From the NCBI GenBank assembly GCA_001792895.1, contig MARA01000034.1, forward strand, positions 186,001-250,000: a stretch of DNA of 64,000 bases. Direction: 5' to 3'. The notes beneath the pieces are model-generated. The model did no database searches, was not told where the DNA came from, and saw nothing but the letters and a program-made list of their open reading frames with translations. Of the stretch, positions 54,405 to 64,000 are shown piece by piece (the stretch's first letter is position 1; the number at the start of each line of letters is the position of its first letter). Source of the DNA: Lentinus brumalis (taxonomy: Eukaryota > Basidiomycota > Agaricomycetes > Polyporales > Polyporaceae). The translations under genes were made by a program, and so were the position numbers.

Positions 54405-54761
54405 ATGACACCGATGATGGTGCGCCTCATGGGATCGTTCTCAGATACCTCGCTCGCCCTTATCGCGCCCTTGCTTTCCTGTACCGTCGCTCAGCTCCTA
54501 CTCCACCCGCAGCAGCAGTACCGCGTAGAACTCCGTCGACAGGACAGAACAGCCTCGGATTTCAGGCTATCATCCGAGCGTCGACCAATGCTCGACGAGC
54601 AGACCCCGTTCGCCCTGCTCGGCATCCGAGGCCACCGCGCTCGACCGCGGATGAATGCACCATACACCTCATCCGTCGCCCGGACGTGCGAGTTCCGCCG
54701 ACATGTTGGTGCCGTACGGTCGCCTGCAGCACAACGTCGCGACTTCTTGCCACGCAGATGA
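54405..54761 (+). CDS. Conserved 118-codon frame, B front, unit 5
   Basis: An open frame ..MVRLMGSFSDTSLALIAP.. continuing to ..DEQTPFALLGIRGHRARPRM..APYTSSVAR... The same peptide is split by a stop in unit 3 (20150-20683). The first half is hydrophobic. No domain recognised. It may be an exon of the B-type gene P rather than a complete gene, since no upstream start is favoured and the end is Arg-rich. Confidence 0.4.
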   Translation: MTPMMVRLMGSFSDTSLALIAPLLSCTVAQLLLHPQQQYRVELRRQDRTASDFRLSSERRPMLDEQTPFALLGIRGHRARPRMNAPYTSSVARTCEFRRHVGAVRSPAAQRRDFLPRR

Positions 54762-54905
54762 CGGGCGACGGGGACATCTCGCGCAGAGGGCTGGACACGC
54801 TTGGCGGCTGCTGCTGCCGCCGCGCCGCGAAGATGGAGGTTACGAGATTCGAGGGTGCGGGGTGGAGGCACGAGGTCGGAGCAGCGATCACAGAGACAGA
54901 GTACT

Positions 54906-57174
54906 GTCGATGATACGATATGACATGAGTGTACAGCGTACCGAGGACGTACAGTCACGCTATACTTGTCCTTTGCTCTGCCTGGCGGTGCGGACTGGAG
55001 GTTCGACGCTGAGCGGGGCGCGTCTTGGTGCGAGTGAGTAGATCGCGGTACATGTGGTATCCGATGGACTCTACCGAGCGTATGTTGTGTCGGAGGATAC
55101 GAGATGGGAGTCAAGCCCCATCGTGGCGCCCGTCCTTGGGCCGTCCTCGCTCAGGTATGGCCCGATGACGGCTAGGATGTGATGGTACGGACAGATCGGT
55201 TGAGCACTGATAGACTATCCCTGCAGTACCGCCGCGGCGGTGCGTAGTACTGGGTAGACGTGTACATCTGAAGAGGAACAGCTTGAGTTGGACTGCATCG
55301 GCGCCATGCGCTGGTGATACACGTTGACCCAAGCTGATCGTCTGCCAGCATGTTGACGGCGACGGCATAGCCACAGGAAGAGAGTGATCGGAGGCAGCGT
55401 ACATGCCGCAAGACCTGAAAGCAGCGCGCATCTCGCGGATGTTCATCGAAGTCCGTGGCGGGCCCAGCGGTGCAGATGAATCCGATGCTTGTCTCCTTAT
55501 ATGCCTCTTCTCCCTGGTGCCGTACTTATTTGAATGTGACTGACAACGACGAAGAGCTTCCGGTCTGCGCCTTGTACTGCTGTTGAGGGGAGTATGTCGC
55601 GAGGTGCAATACCGACAGACGGGGATCGTACGAGAAGGCTCTTATCGGTCTCGCCGCAGCGCCTCTCCGGTTATGTACTCGACGCCAGTCGGAGCAAACA
55701 CGGCGCGACGGCGTCCTGAATTTGGATCGATATGTCGCGAGCGATCGAAATGGCAGCAGCATGGTCCTCAGCGCCGCGCGAAGTTGAGCCCTTCCCGGTC
55801 TTCTCCTACGCCTCGAGCTTGCGGTCGCTCAGAAGCAGGTCCACGCCCTGTATACCGACTGCTAGAGTGTAGTGGACGGGCGAGCAAGGCTGAGCGGGGA
55901 AAGTGGACTCGACGCATGAGGTGGAGTCCCGGAGGCGAGCGGCCGCAGAGATGCGTCCAAGAGGGGGAACGAGAACGTGATATAACGGAGTGCGGCACAG
56001 AGATAGTGAGCAGAGACTCGCACGTATGAGTACGACGTGTGTGCCGTCCCGATGCAGCGCGCATGCCAGCGCATGGACTTTGAGCACAGCGTGAGCCGAC
56101 CACTAGGTTTGTGTCGCGGAAGCGTAGCCGAGAATGCATCCAAGCAGAGTGATGACAGTGGTAGGCAGAAGGGGGATTGTGGCTGTTCGGCCAACGAGGC
56201 ACACTCTTCGAGCACGCAGCGCAATCTGCATCTTCGCGTAGAACCGGAGCTAGTGAGCGACTGTGCTGCAAACGGCCGAATCAGTCGACATACCTGCATG
56301 CTGCGATTGTTTCTCCAACCTCGTCCCGACTCAGCGTCATCTTGAGTCCATCCTGTGTCAGAGTTTCGCGCACAGTTGCGACAGCTCCTCAAGAACGGGC
56401 CCCATATGAGGATGTGGAATTGGCTGGACGGCGAGAAAAAAGCGGCAGGTACAAAACAGGGAGGTCAGGGCTGAATTCAGTATGGCCGACGAATCGACAA
56501 GACAGGGATACGGACATACCTAGGTTCACCGAGGCCGTCACCCTCTACTCATGATCAGCGGCAGTCGGCCTCCTAGCAAGCAGACGTATGGCGTACACCC
56601 AGTACGTCTCTTGAGACCAGTGTTCTTCAGCAGCTTGCGTGCTCCGTTGCGGAAGACTGAAGGGTGAAGACGAAGCCAGACGGGGTGCAGATGTGAGTGT
56701 CCAGAGTTCCATAGAGCGAGTGGAGAGCACAGTGTGAGTCGCAAGAGAAGGCTGGGAGACATGATCATCCCGCAACAGACAGAGGTGGTCCGAGTGGTTC
56801 AACTTACCGTGCTCTAGCGCAGTAAGTACGCCCGACCCTGGGCCTGAGGAGCAAGCAGAAGAAGACGTTGTCGCATGCAGAGACTTGTGAGTATAGCAGA
56901 CGCGGCACAGTAGGGAAAGCTTGGTCTGAAAGGCGGTCGAGGATACGGGAAGTGCAGAGGACATCGCAAAGAGAACGAGGAGGAGGACGAGGAGGGGGAG
57001 AGGAGTGTGGGCGACATCAGAAGGCGCGCAGAGATAAGATAAGATAACATCTTCCGTCCTCCGTTGCAAGTGCTCGCGTACCCGTCTCTCCAGGTCTCTC
57101 CTCGGCGACAGGCCTGCAAGAGTGCGTCTAGCCTCAACTGCGGAGTCCTCACGACGCCCGGGCTGCTCTGACAT
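54906..57174 (-). other. B-front minus-strand region, unit 5 (gene N-like, unresolved)
   Basis: The longest frame (57174-56545, 209 codons) starts MSEQPGRREDSAVEARRTL and has hydrophobic Leu-rich sequence (..LPLLVLLLVLFAMSSALP..) after the GATA-motif block. Its C-terminal half is not conserved with unit 3. Further conserved pieces: MNIREMR..RSCGM..ASDHS at 55446, and ..MLADDQLGSTCITSA.. at about 55350. DNA-level similarity to gene N suggests a diverged duplicate: a donor after ..LTALEHG here parallels ..THLLEYG in gene N. No reliable gene model. Confidence 0.35.
57033..57046. promoter_or_regulatory. Triple GATA motif, B front unit 5
   Basis: GATAAGATAAGATA, counterpart of 22549-22562. Confidence 0.3.
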
Positions 57175-57179
57175 ACTAC

Positions 57180-57530
57180 TGGCTTCACCGCTGCTCTGCT
57201 TACACGCCCGCCACCTTCAACACGTCCTCCTGTCAGCACTGGGCACGCTCTCGGCAGTGGTCGACTCCTTCGTCTTTGCGAATGGAACACGGACGCGGTC
57301 CTGATGGAAGTCTAGGACGGCGGGTCACTATAGTAACCTAGTAGCAAGATGGCGACAGGGCTCATCTCAGGTTCGTCTCTCCCGTGCCCGTCTCCACTGT
57401 CCCCTGCAGTCCTGTTTCGTACTGCGCGTTCGTCTTCTACAGATAACGATCCAACACGCAGCCATTCCGGAGTCAGTCAATGCTCCAGCTGGATTCACGA
57501 ACAGACCGTTCATCGCAGTTTGGCACAAAG
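57180..57530. other. Intergenic spacer, unit 5
   Basis: Between the divergent gene N-like region and the gene P paralogue. No conserved frame or recognisable signal seen. Confidence 0.3.
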
Positions 57531-57539
57531 TAAGTTGCT

Positions 57540-58390
57540 ATCCTTTCCTCTGACTATTGGCGCATACGTTTCCAGCACAAGCCCAGGCTGTTCCGCCCGC
57601 CCGTGTCCATTTTCGCCACGCCATTCTCTGTCGACGCAACACTACCTGTCACTACTCGTACGCGTCTCGTAGTCACGCCTCTCCGGTTGGGCTAGTCCAC
57701 ACAGCGCGATCAGATACACATGGACTCTTCGATCCGCTCCACGCGGCTCGTGTCTCCTCGCAGCAGCACTCACGCTCGCTTCCCACCGCAAGCCTGAGCT
57801 CGGACGGGTGCAGCCAATGTCCTCGCACGACCGAATCCTCCGACATATCTCTCCGTAAGCCGTCCTCCGCGGGCCAGACACTGCGACTGCAGCTCGAGCG
57901 GGCCCACGGTCACCGTCGAACCTCTCTTCTGCGGGATTTGCGTGACGGCTGACGAGAGTGAGCCGTGAACGCGGTGCTGGAGGTCGGAGCCTCCGCTCTT
58001 CAGTGCAGGTACGTCGTCGGCCACAGCTAGGACCGTTCGCGGGACGGTGAACTCCAGGGGCTCACCGACCGAGTCCCAGGTTATCCAGGAGCTACAGACG
58101 GCCCGGATGCGTGACTGCTCTTATGCCCACGCGAACGGTCCTGCGCCATGGCGTCGTCAGCTCAGAATGTAGCAGGAGAAGCACCCTGACGTACCGTCCG
58201 ATGTCTACGATGGTGATGTAGTACGTAGACGACAGCGCTAGCCTTGGGCAACCGCTCCGGACATTCTCCGCAGACGAGAATATGGAACAAGCACTGATCC
58301 ACGACTCGGACAATGCGCTGAGCATCCGCCCGGAGCAGGCGTATTCGCATGTTTGGCCGTGGAGAACAGGGTGGGCGGTGCATGGATAGG
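57540..58390 (+). pseudogene. Gene P paralogue (B type), unit 5
   Basis: Aligns at DNA level with gene P of A units. A block starting VQPMSSHDRILRHISP then a stop corresponds to VPPMSLHVQVIPP... A frame ..SQVIQELQTARMRDCSYAH.. (58077-58160) corresponds to ..DVQNMLDGLDAQRQV... A frame ..LGQPLRTFSADENMEQALIH.. to ..NALSIRPEQAYSHVWP.. (about 58240-58388) ends in TAG. The first block is stopped, so this copy is probably a pseudogene, but the last two blocks look protein-like. Family unknown. Confidence 0.4.
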
Positions 58391-58890
58391 GAGAAGGCGA
58401 GCAGCCGCGGCGCGTCGCAGGCCCACTGCGAGACTTGCAGCCGCGCTGATAGCTATCCCCTCATCGTATGATCACAGTGGCTCCCAACGCAGCACGGCAC
58501 TGGCAGCCTCGCGCGTCCGATTCTCGGTGCATGGTCGTGTGTTGAGCTTTCGATACGGACGCGTCCGCTCCACCATGATCGCAACGACCACAAGTCTCTG
58601 CGCTGGTAACAAGTCCGTCCCGGCGAAGCGGCGAGCGTGAAGTGTCGAGTCCTTCAAGCTGTGGTGGAGTCCGGGTCGCGAGGCTAGCAGGGAGGCACCA
58701 GGAGTCGAACATACTAGCGGCGGGTACCTGGTGCCGGGCGGGCGGAGGGTGCATAGGTACAGGTAGTGTTGGTCTACTGGCACGACAGTCTAGACGGCGG
58801 GCTTCGATGTAGTTTAGCGTGTAGCTCGACGCGACGCAGATGCTACGCACATGTACTCGAGTACGGCATAATACATGGAGTACGTTCTCG
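58391..58890. other. Region between gene P paralogue and F-box copy 5
   Basis: I see no conserved exon here. A short GCGGGCGGGAGGGTGCAT-like stretch (about 58735) resembles the gene P 3' region of A units. Plus and minus frames over 90 codons are not conserved. Confidence 0.3.
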
Positions 58891-61334
58891 TCATCGCGGT
58901 GCAGGTTTGTCTTGGGGTCCGACGTTTTCAGCGTTCAGCAGCCACGCAGGATGAATGCCTGTGGGAATGGAGGGAGCAATGTAGGGAAGGAACTGTGAAG
59001 AGGCCATCTGTCTGTCATGGGCGGGCGGCGGATATTGAGGCATGTTGCAGCAGCTGCACGAGTTGCGACGCGTATTGTGACGTGCAATGTGGTTGCTGAT
59101 GAGTGACTGCGGGACACGATGAGCGACATGAATATTCTGCGGGGCGAGCAAGGGGTTTAGGGCGAGATAGAACGGTTCTCGGCGGTGCACCAGTGTCCGG
59201 GAGCCATATGGAGACTTTGGAAGTTTCGCGTGTTGGTCGGGAAGTCGGGGCGATATAGGACATGTGAGGGAGACGACCGACATCTGAGGCATGAAGATAC
59301 TACTGCCGCTCATTGGAGCAGCGATTTGAGGGGCTGACATGTATGGGTTTTGAACGGGTGACGATGTGGCGAGAAATGAGCAGACGATAGTGCATATAAC
59401 CTTGCAGCGAGGAGACGAGACGAGACGAGACAACGCAAGAATGATGATGGTAGGAAGAGAGTCCGCGGAGCACAACCAGAGGAGAGACATAGCTAGAGGA
59501 CGTTGAACGTCGAGACGGAGTAGATGCGGGTCTTGAGCACGTTCTGCGTGCGTCCCCGGAGAGATGAAGAGCTCCTGCTCCGTGTGCGTCTGAGGCAAGT
59601 CGGCTACGCAAGCTGATCAGTCGATGTCGTTCGTCACGAGCTATGATCCAGACCTGATAGTAACGCTTGCGCTTCTGTCTTACGCGCATCAGCATCCCTC
59701 GAGTAGCGAGAAATTTCTTGACGACATCTCGCGTTGAGCGGCGACGGCGGCGGCAGGCTTCCGCGAGGTTCGCCATGGCTTGCAAGCGGTCGGCGTAGTC
59801 CTGAGGAGTCAGGTCGTAATCTTGCCATTGATCTTTTGGAAAATCTGTAGCTATTGCCAACAGTCAGCTTCATGGACAATATCACATTCTCTGAACAGAG
59901 CTCTGTATGAACAAGAGGCGTACTCACAAATTTCAGTTGGATACACGTAGAGCCTGTTCCACCTCGAGAGCGTCGGAAAGCAGTCCGCTATAGCTGTCCT
60001 CCACCAATCCCCCACTCGAGCCTGTCCCCTAGATTTCTCACAACAAGGTCTGCCCTGCAAGGATCGGTCTCAGGGCGGTTGTCGGTGTCCCCACTGGTCT
60101 GGTCCTGAAGGTCGCCCTCGGCAGTATCCTTCCTGCATAGCGCTGCCTCTACGACAGGGCCGATGGTACGGAGGAGCGCAACATAGTCTTCCCGTTTGAA
60201 GCTCTCTCTGTTCCATGGTTCAAGGCAAAGGGCTCGCTGGGATGGCGATAGATTGCCAACTGCATCGTCGCTTGAGGCCATCCATGAGACGAGCATGTCC
60301 CGGAGAGACTCGAGTGTTTGATCTGGCTGCGGAAACGGCGCAAGGTCACAGGCGAAAGTATCCAAGTAGGGGAATGAGCGGAGATTCAGGGCAACTGAGG
60401 GGACTTCCTGTTCGACACCTGATCACGAGAAGGAAAAGGGAGATGTATGCTTCCTTGAGAACTCAGTTTGACTCACGAGGATGCTCTATTCGTACAGCAG
60501 GGGGAACGTTAGGGAACTTGGTCCACAGCGTTTGGAGCGAGGGGCCAAGTGCGGACAGTAATCTCTGCCTGCCCTGCTCGTCCATGTCGTAGCACTTCGA
60601 TGCGAGTCAATACAAGCCTGTGCTGTGTCTGATCCGGAGACATACCGCGAGCATCTCGAGGTTCGGCAGGAACATCTTCCGAGAGTCGTGGGAGCTGCGC
60701 TTCGCCATACAGACTGGCTCCAGGCCGAAGACAGCCCAGGAAATACGGTAACAGTACAGCTCTTTCAGGTTGGAGAGCGTATTGAGGAAGCGGCGAAGTC
60801 CCCAAACGACGGGAACCTCACGTCTGCAAACTCTAATATACGGATGTGCGAGATGGACGTCAACAGGGACGGGAAGTAGCGATAGATGGGTAGGAACGGG
60901 AGCTCCTTCTCGCCCTCAGGGAGTGGGTTTGCAGCCTTCTCGGCATCGGAAAAGCTGTAGATGTATAGTACATCCAGGTTGGCGAGCCTTCCTCGCAGAG
61001 CCGTGAGGAACAGCACAGCAGGACTGTACGGCACATGGAGGTGCCCTCGGAATTCGAGTGTGCGCACGTAAGTTCCGAGCTCGGGCGATGCGTCGAGGAG
61101 CTCTGCAAAGCGGTAGAGCGCGTCCTTGTCTCGAAGGAGGACATATTCGAAGAGAACCCTCTGGGCGCGTGGACGCCATGCGCGACAGACGAGTGCGCAG
61201 CTGGAGAGGGTAGCCAAAGACGTTGAGACGAAGTGGTACCGGCCGTCGTACACAGCCTCGATGACGCGCTCGCAGACCTCGATCGGGAGTCGTGGCTCGG
61301 CTTTGACCAGAGACGGACTGAGGGCGTCAGTCAT
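58891..61334 (-). pseudogene. F-box domain protein, copy 5 (two one-base deletions)
   Basis: Exons by homology on minus: 61334-60646 (689 nt), 60594-60477 (118), 60418-59928 (491), 59844-59654 (191), 59589 onward. Exon 1 has lost one base near 60793 (..FPSFGDFA then shifted, instead of ..FGDFARFLS..). Exon 3 has lost one near 60010 (..DRLEWGIGG.. instead of ..LEWEDWW..). The F-box-like domain (LPIEVCERVIEAVY..CALVCRAWRP) is upstream of both lesions. The fifth exon runs open to 58891 because the usual stop is lost. Either a pseudogene or two sequence errors. Donor 4 is GTCTGG, weaker than in the other copies. A GACGA pentanucleotide run lies nearby (about 59410-59430). Confidence 0.75.
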
Positions 61335-61399
61335 GTGGTGAAGGCACGGGCGTGAGCAGAGGGCGGAATCGAGTACGAATGCCGAGGAGGAGAAGGGGA

Positions 61400-63817
61400 T
61401 CAAGTTCTAAGGGGTCCTGCGGGTCTGTGTATGTATGACGGTGCGAAGCGCACACGTCCTAGGATGGCGGTACCCGTGTATGACACGAGTTCCGGCGGTC
61501 CGTGAACCGACGTGCTGCGCGTTTGTGCTCGCAGCCCGTACTCGTTTTGTTGCGCCCTCAAGCCTCCGCGCTCGAGTCTTGCATCTCACGAGCAAAATGG
61601 ATCGTGCCAGAGGTAGATACACACCAGTGTTCACGCGGAATTCGGGAATCTATCATAAATCCAGGCTATACGCGGACAAAAATGATCGAAATGCACGGGC
61701 CAGCGGCGGTGCATACAGTCACATAGGCGCAAGAGCTGCAGGAAAGTGCATACATCGTCGTGCGAGAAGAACAAACGATGTTTCGAGCCACCAGTAGCAT
61801 GATGATCACGAGCCCCAGAGGCCTCGTCGCTGATGCCAAAGCAACCACGCCATCGAGCAGCTCTAAGCGAAGGCGACGAACTACAATGAAGGTGAGAGTG
61901 AGGTTGCACGCTCAAGGAAAAGCACATACCGAGGCAAACAGCGTTGGCCTCGCACAGTCGGCGTGAGCGGGTTGTCTCTGATCCGCTGAGCCGCTAGAGC
62001 GTATGTCGGTAAACACCTTTCGCACGCGGACCTTCCGCCTGCATACCTTCCCGGCTCGTCCAAGCTGATTCTGGCAGAGGGAAAAGCGACGGCCGATCCG
62101 GTCGTCCACTATCGAAGTCGACGGCATAACCACTGGAAGGGAGATACAGCAGGAGAGTGACCGGAGCTGTCAGGACGTGTGATTGTAGCCGTTGAAGCGA
62201 CGCAATTGTATTGCGGATCGTAAGCGGAGGGTGGGCGGCACAAGGTTGCCACAAGAGATATGACGCCTCGGAAGGACTCGAGTACTGAGTCTCTTCAACT
62301 CGGCGGGGGCCTGACTAAGGACACGGGCACCTATATGCACGACGCGGATGGGCGTTGCACGACTGTATGCGTGCAATTCGGTATCCCGCGACGGCGAGGA
62401 CACAGCCCCGTCCCGTACTTCGACCAGACGGTGTCGAGGCAGTCGCGCCGCCCGCAGCGGTTCCCGCGTCGTGATCTTCTCCATCAGGCGCACTGCCCTC
62501 CTCCGCACCGCATCGTGAGCGTCCGTCTGCATTGCCCTTCCCCGCCTTCTCCAATATCGTGCCCGTGGACCGTGGACACGCCTGGTCCGCAGGGCGGATC
62601 GCAGCCGATGCTGGGCGGGAAGGATCCGAGGGCGTAGTTTGAGAGCTGAGGTAGGAGTCGGAGAGCGCAGGCATGAGCGGCGTCAGCGACGCGTAGATGG
62701 GGTAGACATCGGAATATAACACGCTGTAGAGCGGGGTCGGAATGGCGAACGGTGACACGTACAGCGCATGCGCAGTCTTTGTGCTTCGTCGAGTGCGAGG
62801 TGAGCCAAGTTCAGTTCGGGGGCAATTTGAGCCGGCCGCTGACTGTGTGATGTAGACACAGCGAAAGCGTGTCAGGGACAGCAAGCGGCGGGACCGGAAG
62901 TAGGGAAGTGAGGTCGCGGTCATGGCATTCAAGCTGGTGATGACCATTTCTCGTGCAAGCCGCGGTGGTCCGTGTCGCGCGTCGTCAAGCCGCAACTATC
63001 CAGATTGAGCGGCGAGCTGAGTGAACGGAGGCTGGTCAGCAAAGTACGTCGTCTCAGATAGTATACGAAGAGAACGTACCTCCATGCTTGTCTGATGCAG
63101 CCCTAGTTCATGACCATCCTCCTCCTCGGAGCCGTCTGTCCCCCTCGAGTCAGATATTGCCCGCAGATAGATACCATGTTGTTGCAGCTGCTCAAATATG
63201 GGATCCCCAACCGGCTCGTCGTATCGTGACGCGTGAATCGTCGATCGAGGGGACAGTGGGGGCAAATCGCGGTCACAAAGGGCAGAGTTTCGAGGACTGG
63301 AACTGACCAGATGTACAACAAGCCCTCAGACCTCGGCGGCTCCCTCCCTCTCTCGCTTGGAGCTGCAGCCGCGGCCTACCCACAGCAGACACAGACGTAG
63401 ATCGAGTACGCTGCTTCGAGGAACAGGAACGATAAGAGCGTCGGAGGAAGGCTCCAGAGGTTCAAGGAGCGAGGTGACGGGATACTGGGAGACATCATGA
63501 GTCCGCGACAGAAGATGATGGTCGCAGGAGTGCTTACCGTACTCAAGCAAGTGGGTCATAAGCCGTTCGGCCGCACGCGTGCCCTTAAGGATTATATCGG
63601 ACCATAATTGTCGCTTGCAGATGGGTCGGCAGAAGGGCGAGGCAGCTGGTAGATCAGAAATTACACCGAGGGACAGCAGGAGATATTTCTAGCGCAGCGT
63701 CGAGTAAAAGAAGTCCGTAGCCAAGGCGTTGAGAACGTCGAGGTTCATGGTGAGTCGGGCGAGGACAGCGAGCTCCTGGAGAGATAAGATAAGATTCCAG
63801 TCGGCGATCTCGGCCAT
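61400..63817 (-). pseudogene. Gene N, unit 5
   Basis: First exon from ATG 63817 (MAEIADWNLILSLQELAVLA..) to a stop at 63689, nearly the same as unit 1. Second exon about 63265-63085 (..RYDEPVGDPIFEQLQQHGIY..), ending at the GTACGTTC donor. The third block lies within an open stretch 62995-62315 (..TATSLPYFRSRRLLSLTRF..) and is almost identical to unit 3 for about 150 codons. The frames do not connect in any joining I tried. Unknown function. The high identity to unit 3 here suggests recent exchange between B units. Confidence 0.4.
63783..63796. promoter_or_regulatory. Triple GATA motif, unit 5
   Basis: GATAAGATAAGATT just downstream of the gene N start, as in units 1, 3 and 4. Confidence 0.3.
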
Positions 63818-64000
63818 GGCACCTCCTCCGTGAGCTCGCGACTCTCCTTTTAGTTCTTGGTCTCTGTTCTCCACCAACGTCGTCATTCTCATTCTCAGGC
63901 CGCCTGTAGGACCAGCAACATCTCATGCTACTCGAAGTCACTTGATTGCGGTCTTACATGTTCTCCGCCGCCATATCATCCCACTCTTCTGGCAGAGCTG

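Larger units (their letters stand above)
53366..63970. repeat. Tandem ~10 kb unit 5 (subfamily B front)
   Basis: Order: B front head (53366-54770), minus-strand gene N-like region (54906-57174), gene P paralogue (57540-58390), F-box copy 5 (58891-61334), gene N (61900-63817). It ends at the CCGCCATATCATCCCA landmark, where a further unit begins (63971-64000). The left limit is approximate. Confidence 0.8.

Noticed and set aside
59405..59435. GACGA pentanucleotide run and the GACC run near 11040 as functional satellites
   Set aside because: Only about four units each, not conserved among array copies; ordinary microsatellites.
1..64000. CRISPR arrays, bacterial operons, ribosomal RNA or tRNA genes
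   Set aside because: No regularly spaced repeats, Shine-Dalgarno-led gene strings, rRNA-like blocks or cloverleaf candidates were seen by eye; spliced eukaryotic structure dominates. A tRNA scan was not possible.
1..64000. Telomeric or subtelomeric repeat tracts
   Set aside because: No TTAGGG-type arrays were found, only isolated TTAGGG words inside F-box sequence.

Overview
This window looks like nuclear DNA of a filamentous basidiomycete, probably an agaricomycete. Its genes are split by many 45-75 bp introns with GTRNGT donors and YAG acceptors. It carries an F-box gene family in tandem and chromodomain Ty3/gypsy elements. It shows no bacterial operons. The lineage is my inference; no marker gene settles it.

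Apart from two nested retrotransposons, the window is a head-to-tail array of about 10 kb units: unit 1 (1-9310, left end missing), unit 2 (9311-about 19210), unit 3 (about 19211-29110), unit 4 (29111-29123 continued at 43241-about 53365) and unit 5 (about 53366-63970). Each unit has the same plan: a plus-strand multi-exon gene of unknown family ('gene P'), a convergent minus-strand F-box gene, and upstream of that a second minus-strand unknown gene ('gene N'). The front halves come in two diverged subfamilies: A in units 1, 2 and 4, and B in units 3 and 5. The F-box gene is the only one I can model from start to stop. Copies 2 and 4 are intact (573 and 574 aa). Copy 3 is intact but has a different C-terminus. 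Copy 1 has a one-base frameshift that a second splice acceptor could bypass. Copy 5 has two one-base deletions. Genes P and N show conserved exons mixed with stops and frameshifts, so many copies are probably pseudogenes.

A Ty3/gypsy element (29124-43240, minus strand, identical 413 bp LTRs, ATCAT duplication) sits at the unit 3/4 boundary. The matching boundaries at about 9321 and 63981 show the empty site. Its Gag ends at a -1 slippery heptamer (G GGT TTT, overlapping TAG) that opens the protease-RT-RNase H-integrase-chromodomain frame. A further frame of unknown function follows pol. A second LTR element (34914-39595, plus strand, LTRs of 1377 and 1373 bp) is inserted exactly between the protease and RT coding parts, with a 4 bp duplication (TCGC). 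It encodes only a broken Gag and no polymerase, so it is non-autonomous.

Other events: a 638 bp Mutator-like non-autonomous DNA transposon (18484-19121) with 9 bp duplications at the start codon of gene N in unit 2; a roughly 0.8 kb inverted segment in unit 2 (about 10090-10900); and an internal deletion or recombination in unit 3 (about 23530-24710) that removed the 3' half of gene P and the last F-box exon. Overall this looks like a tandem locus evolving by birth and death and acting as a sink for transposons.
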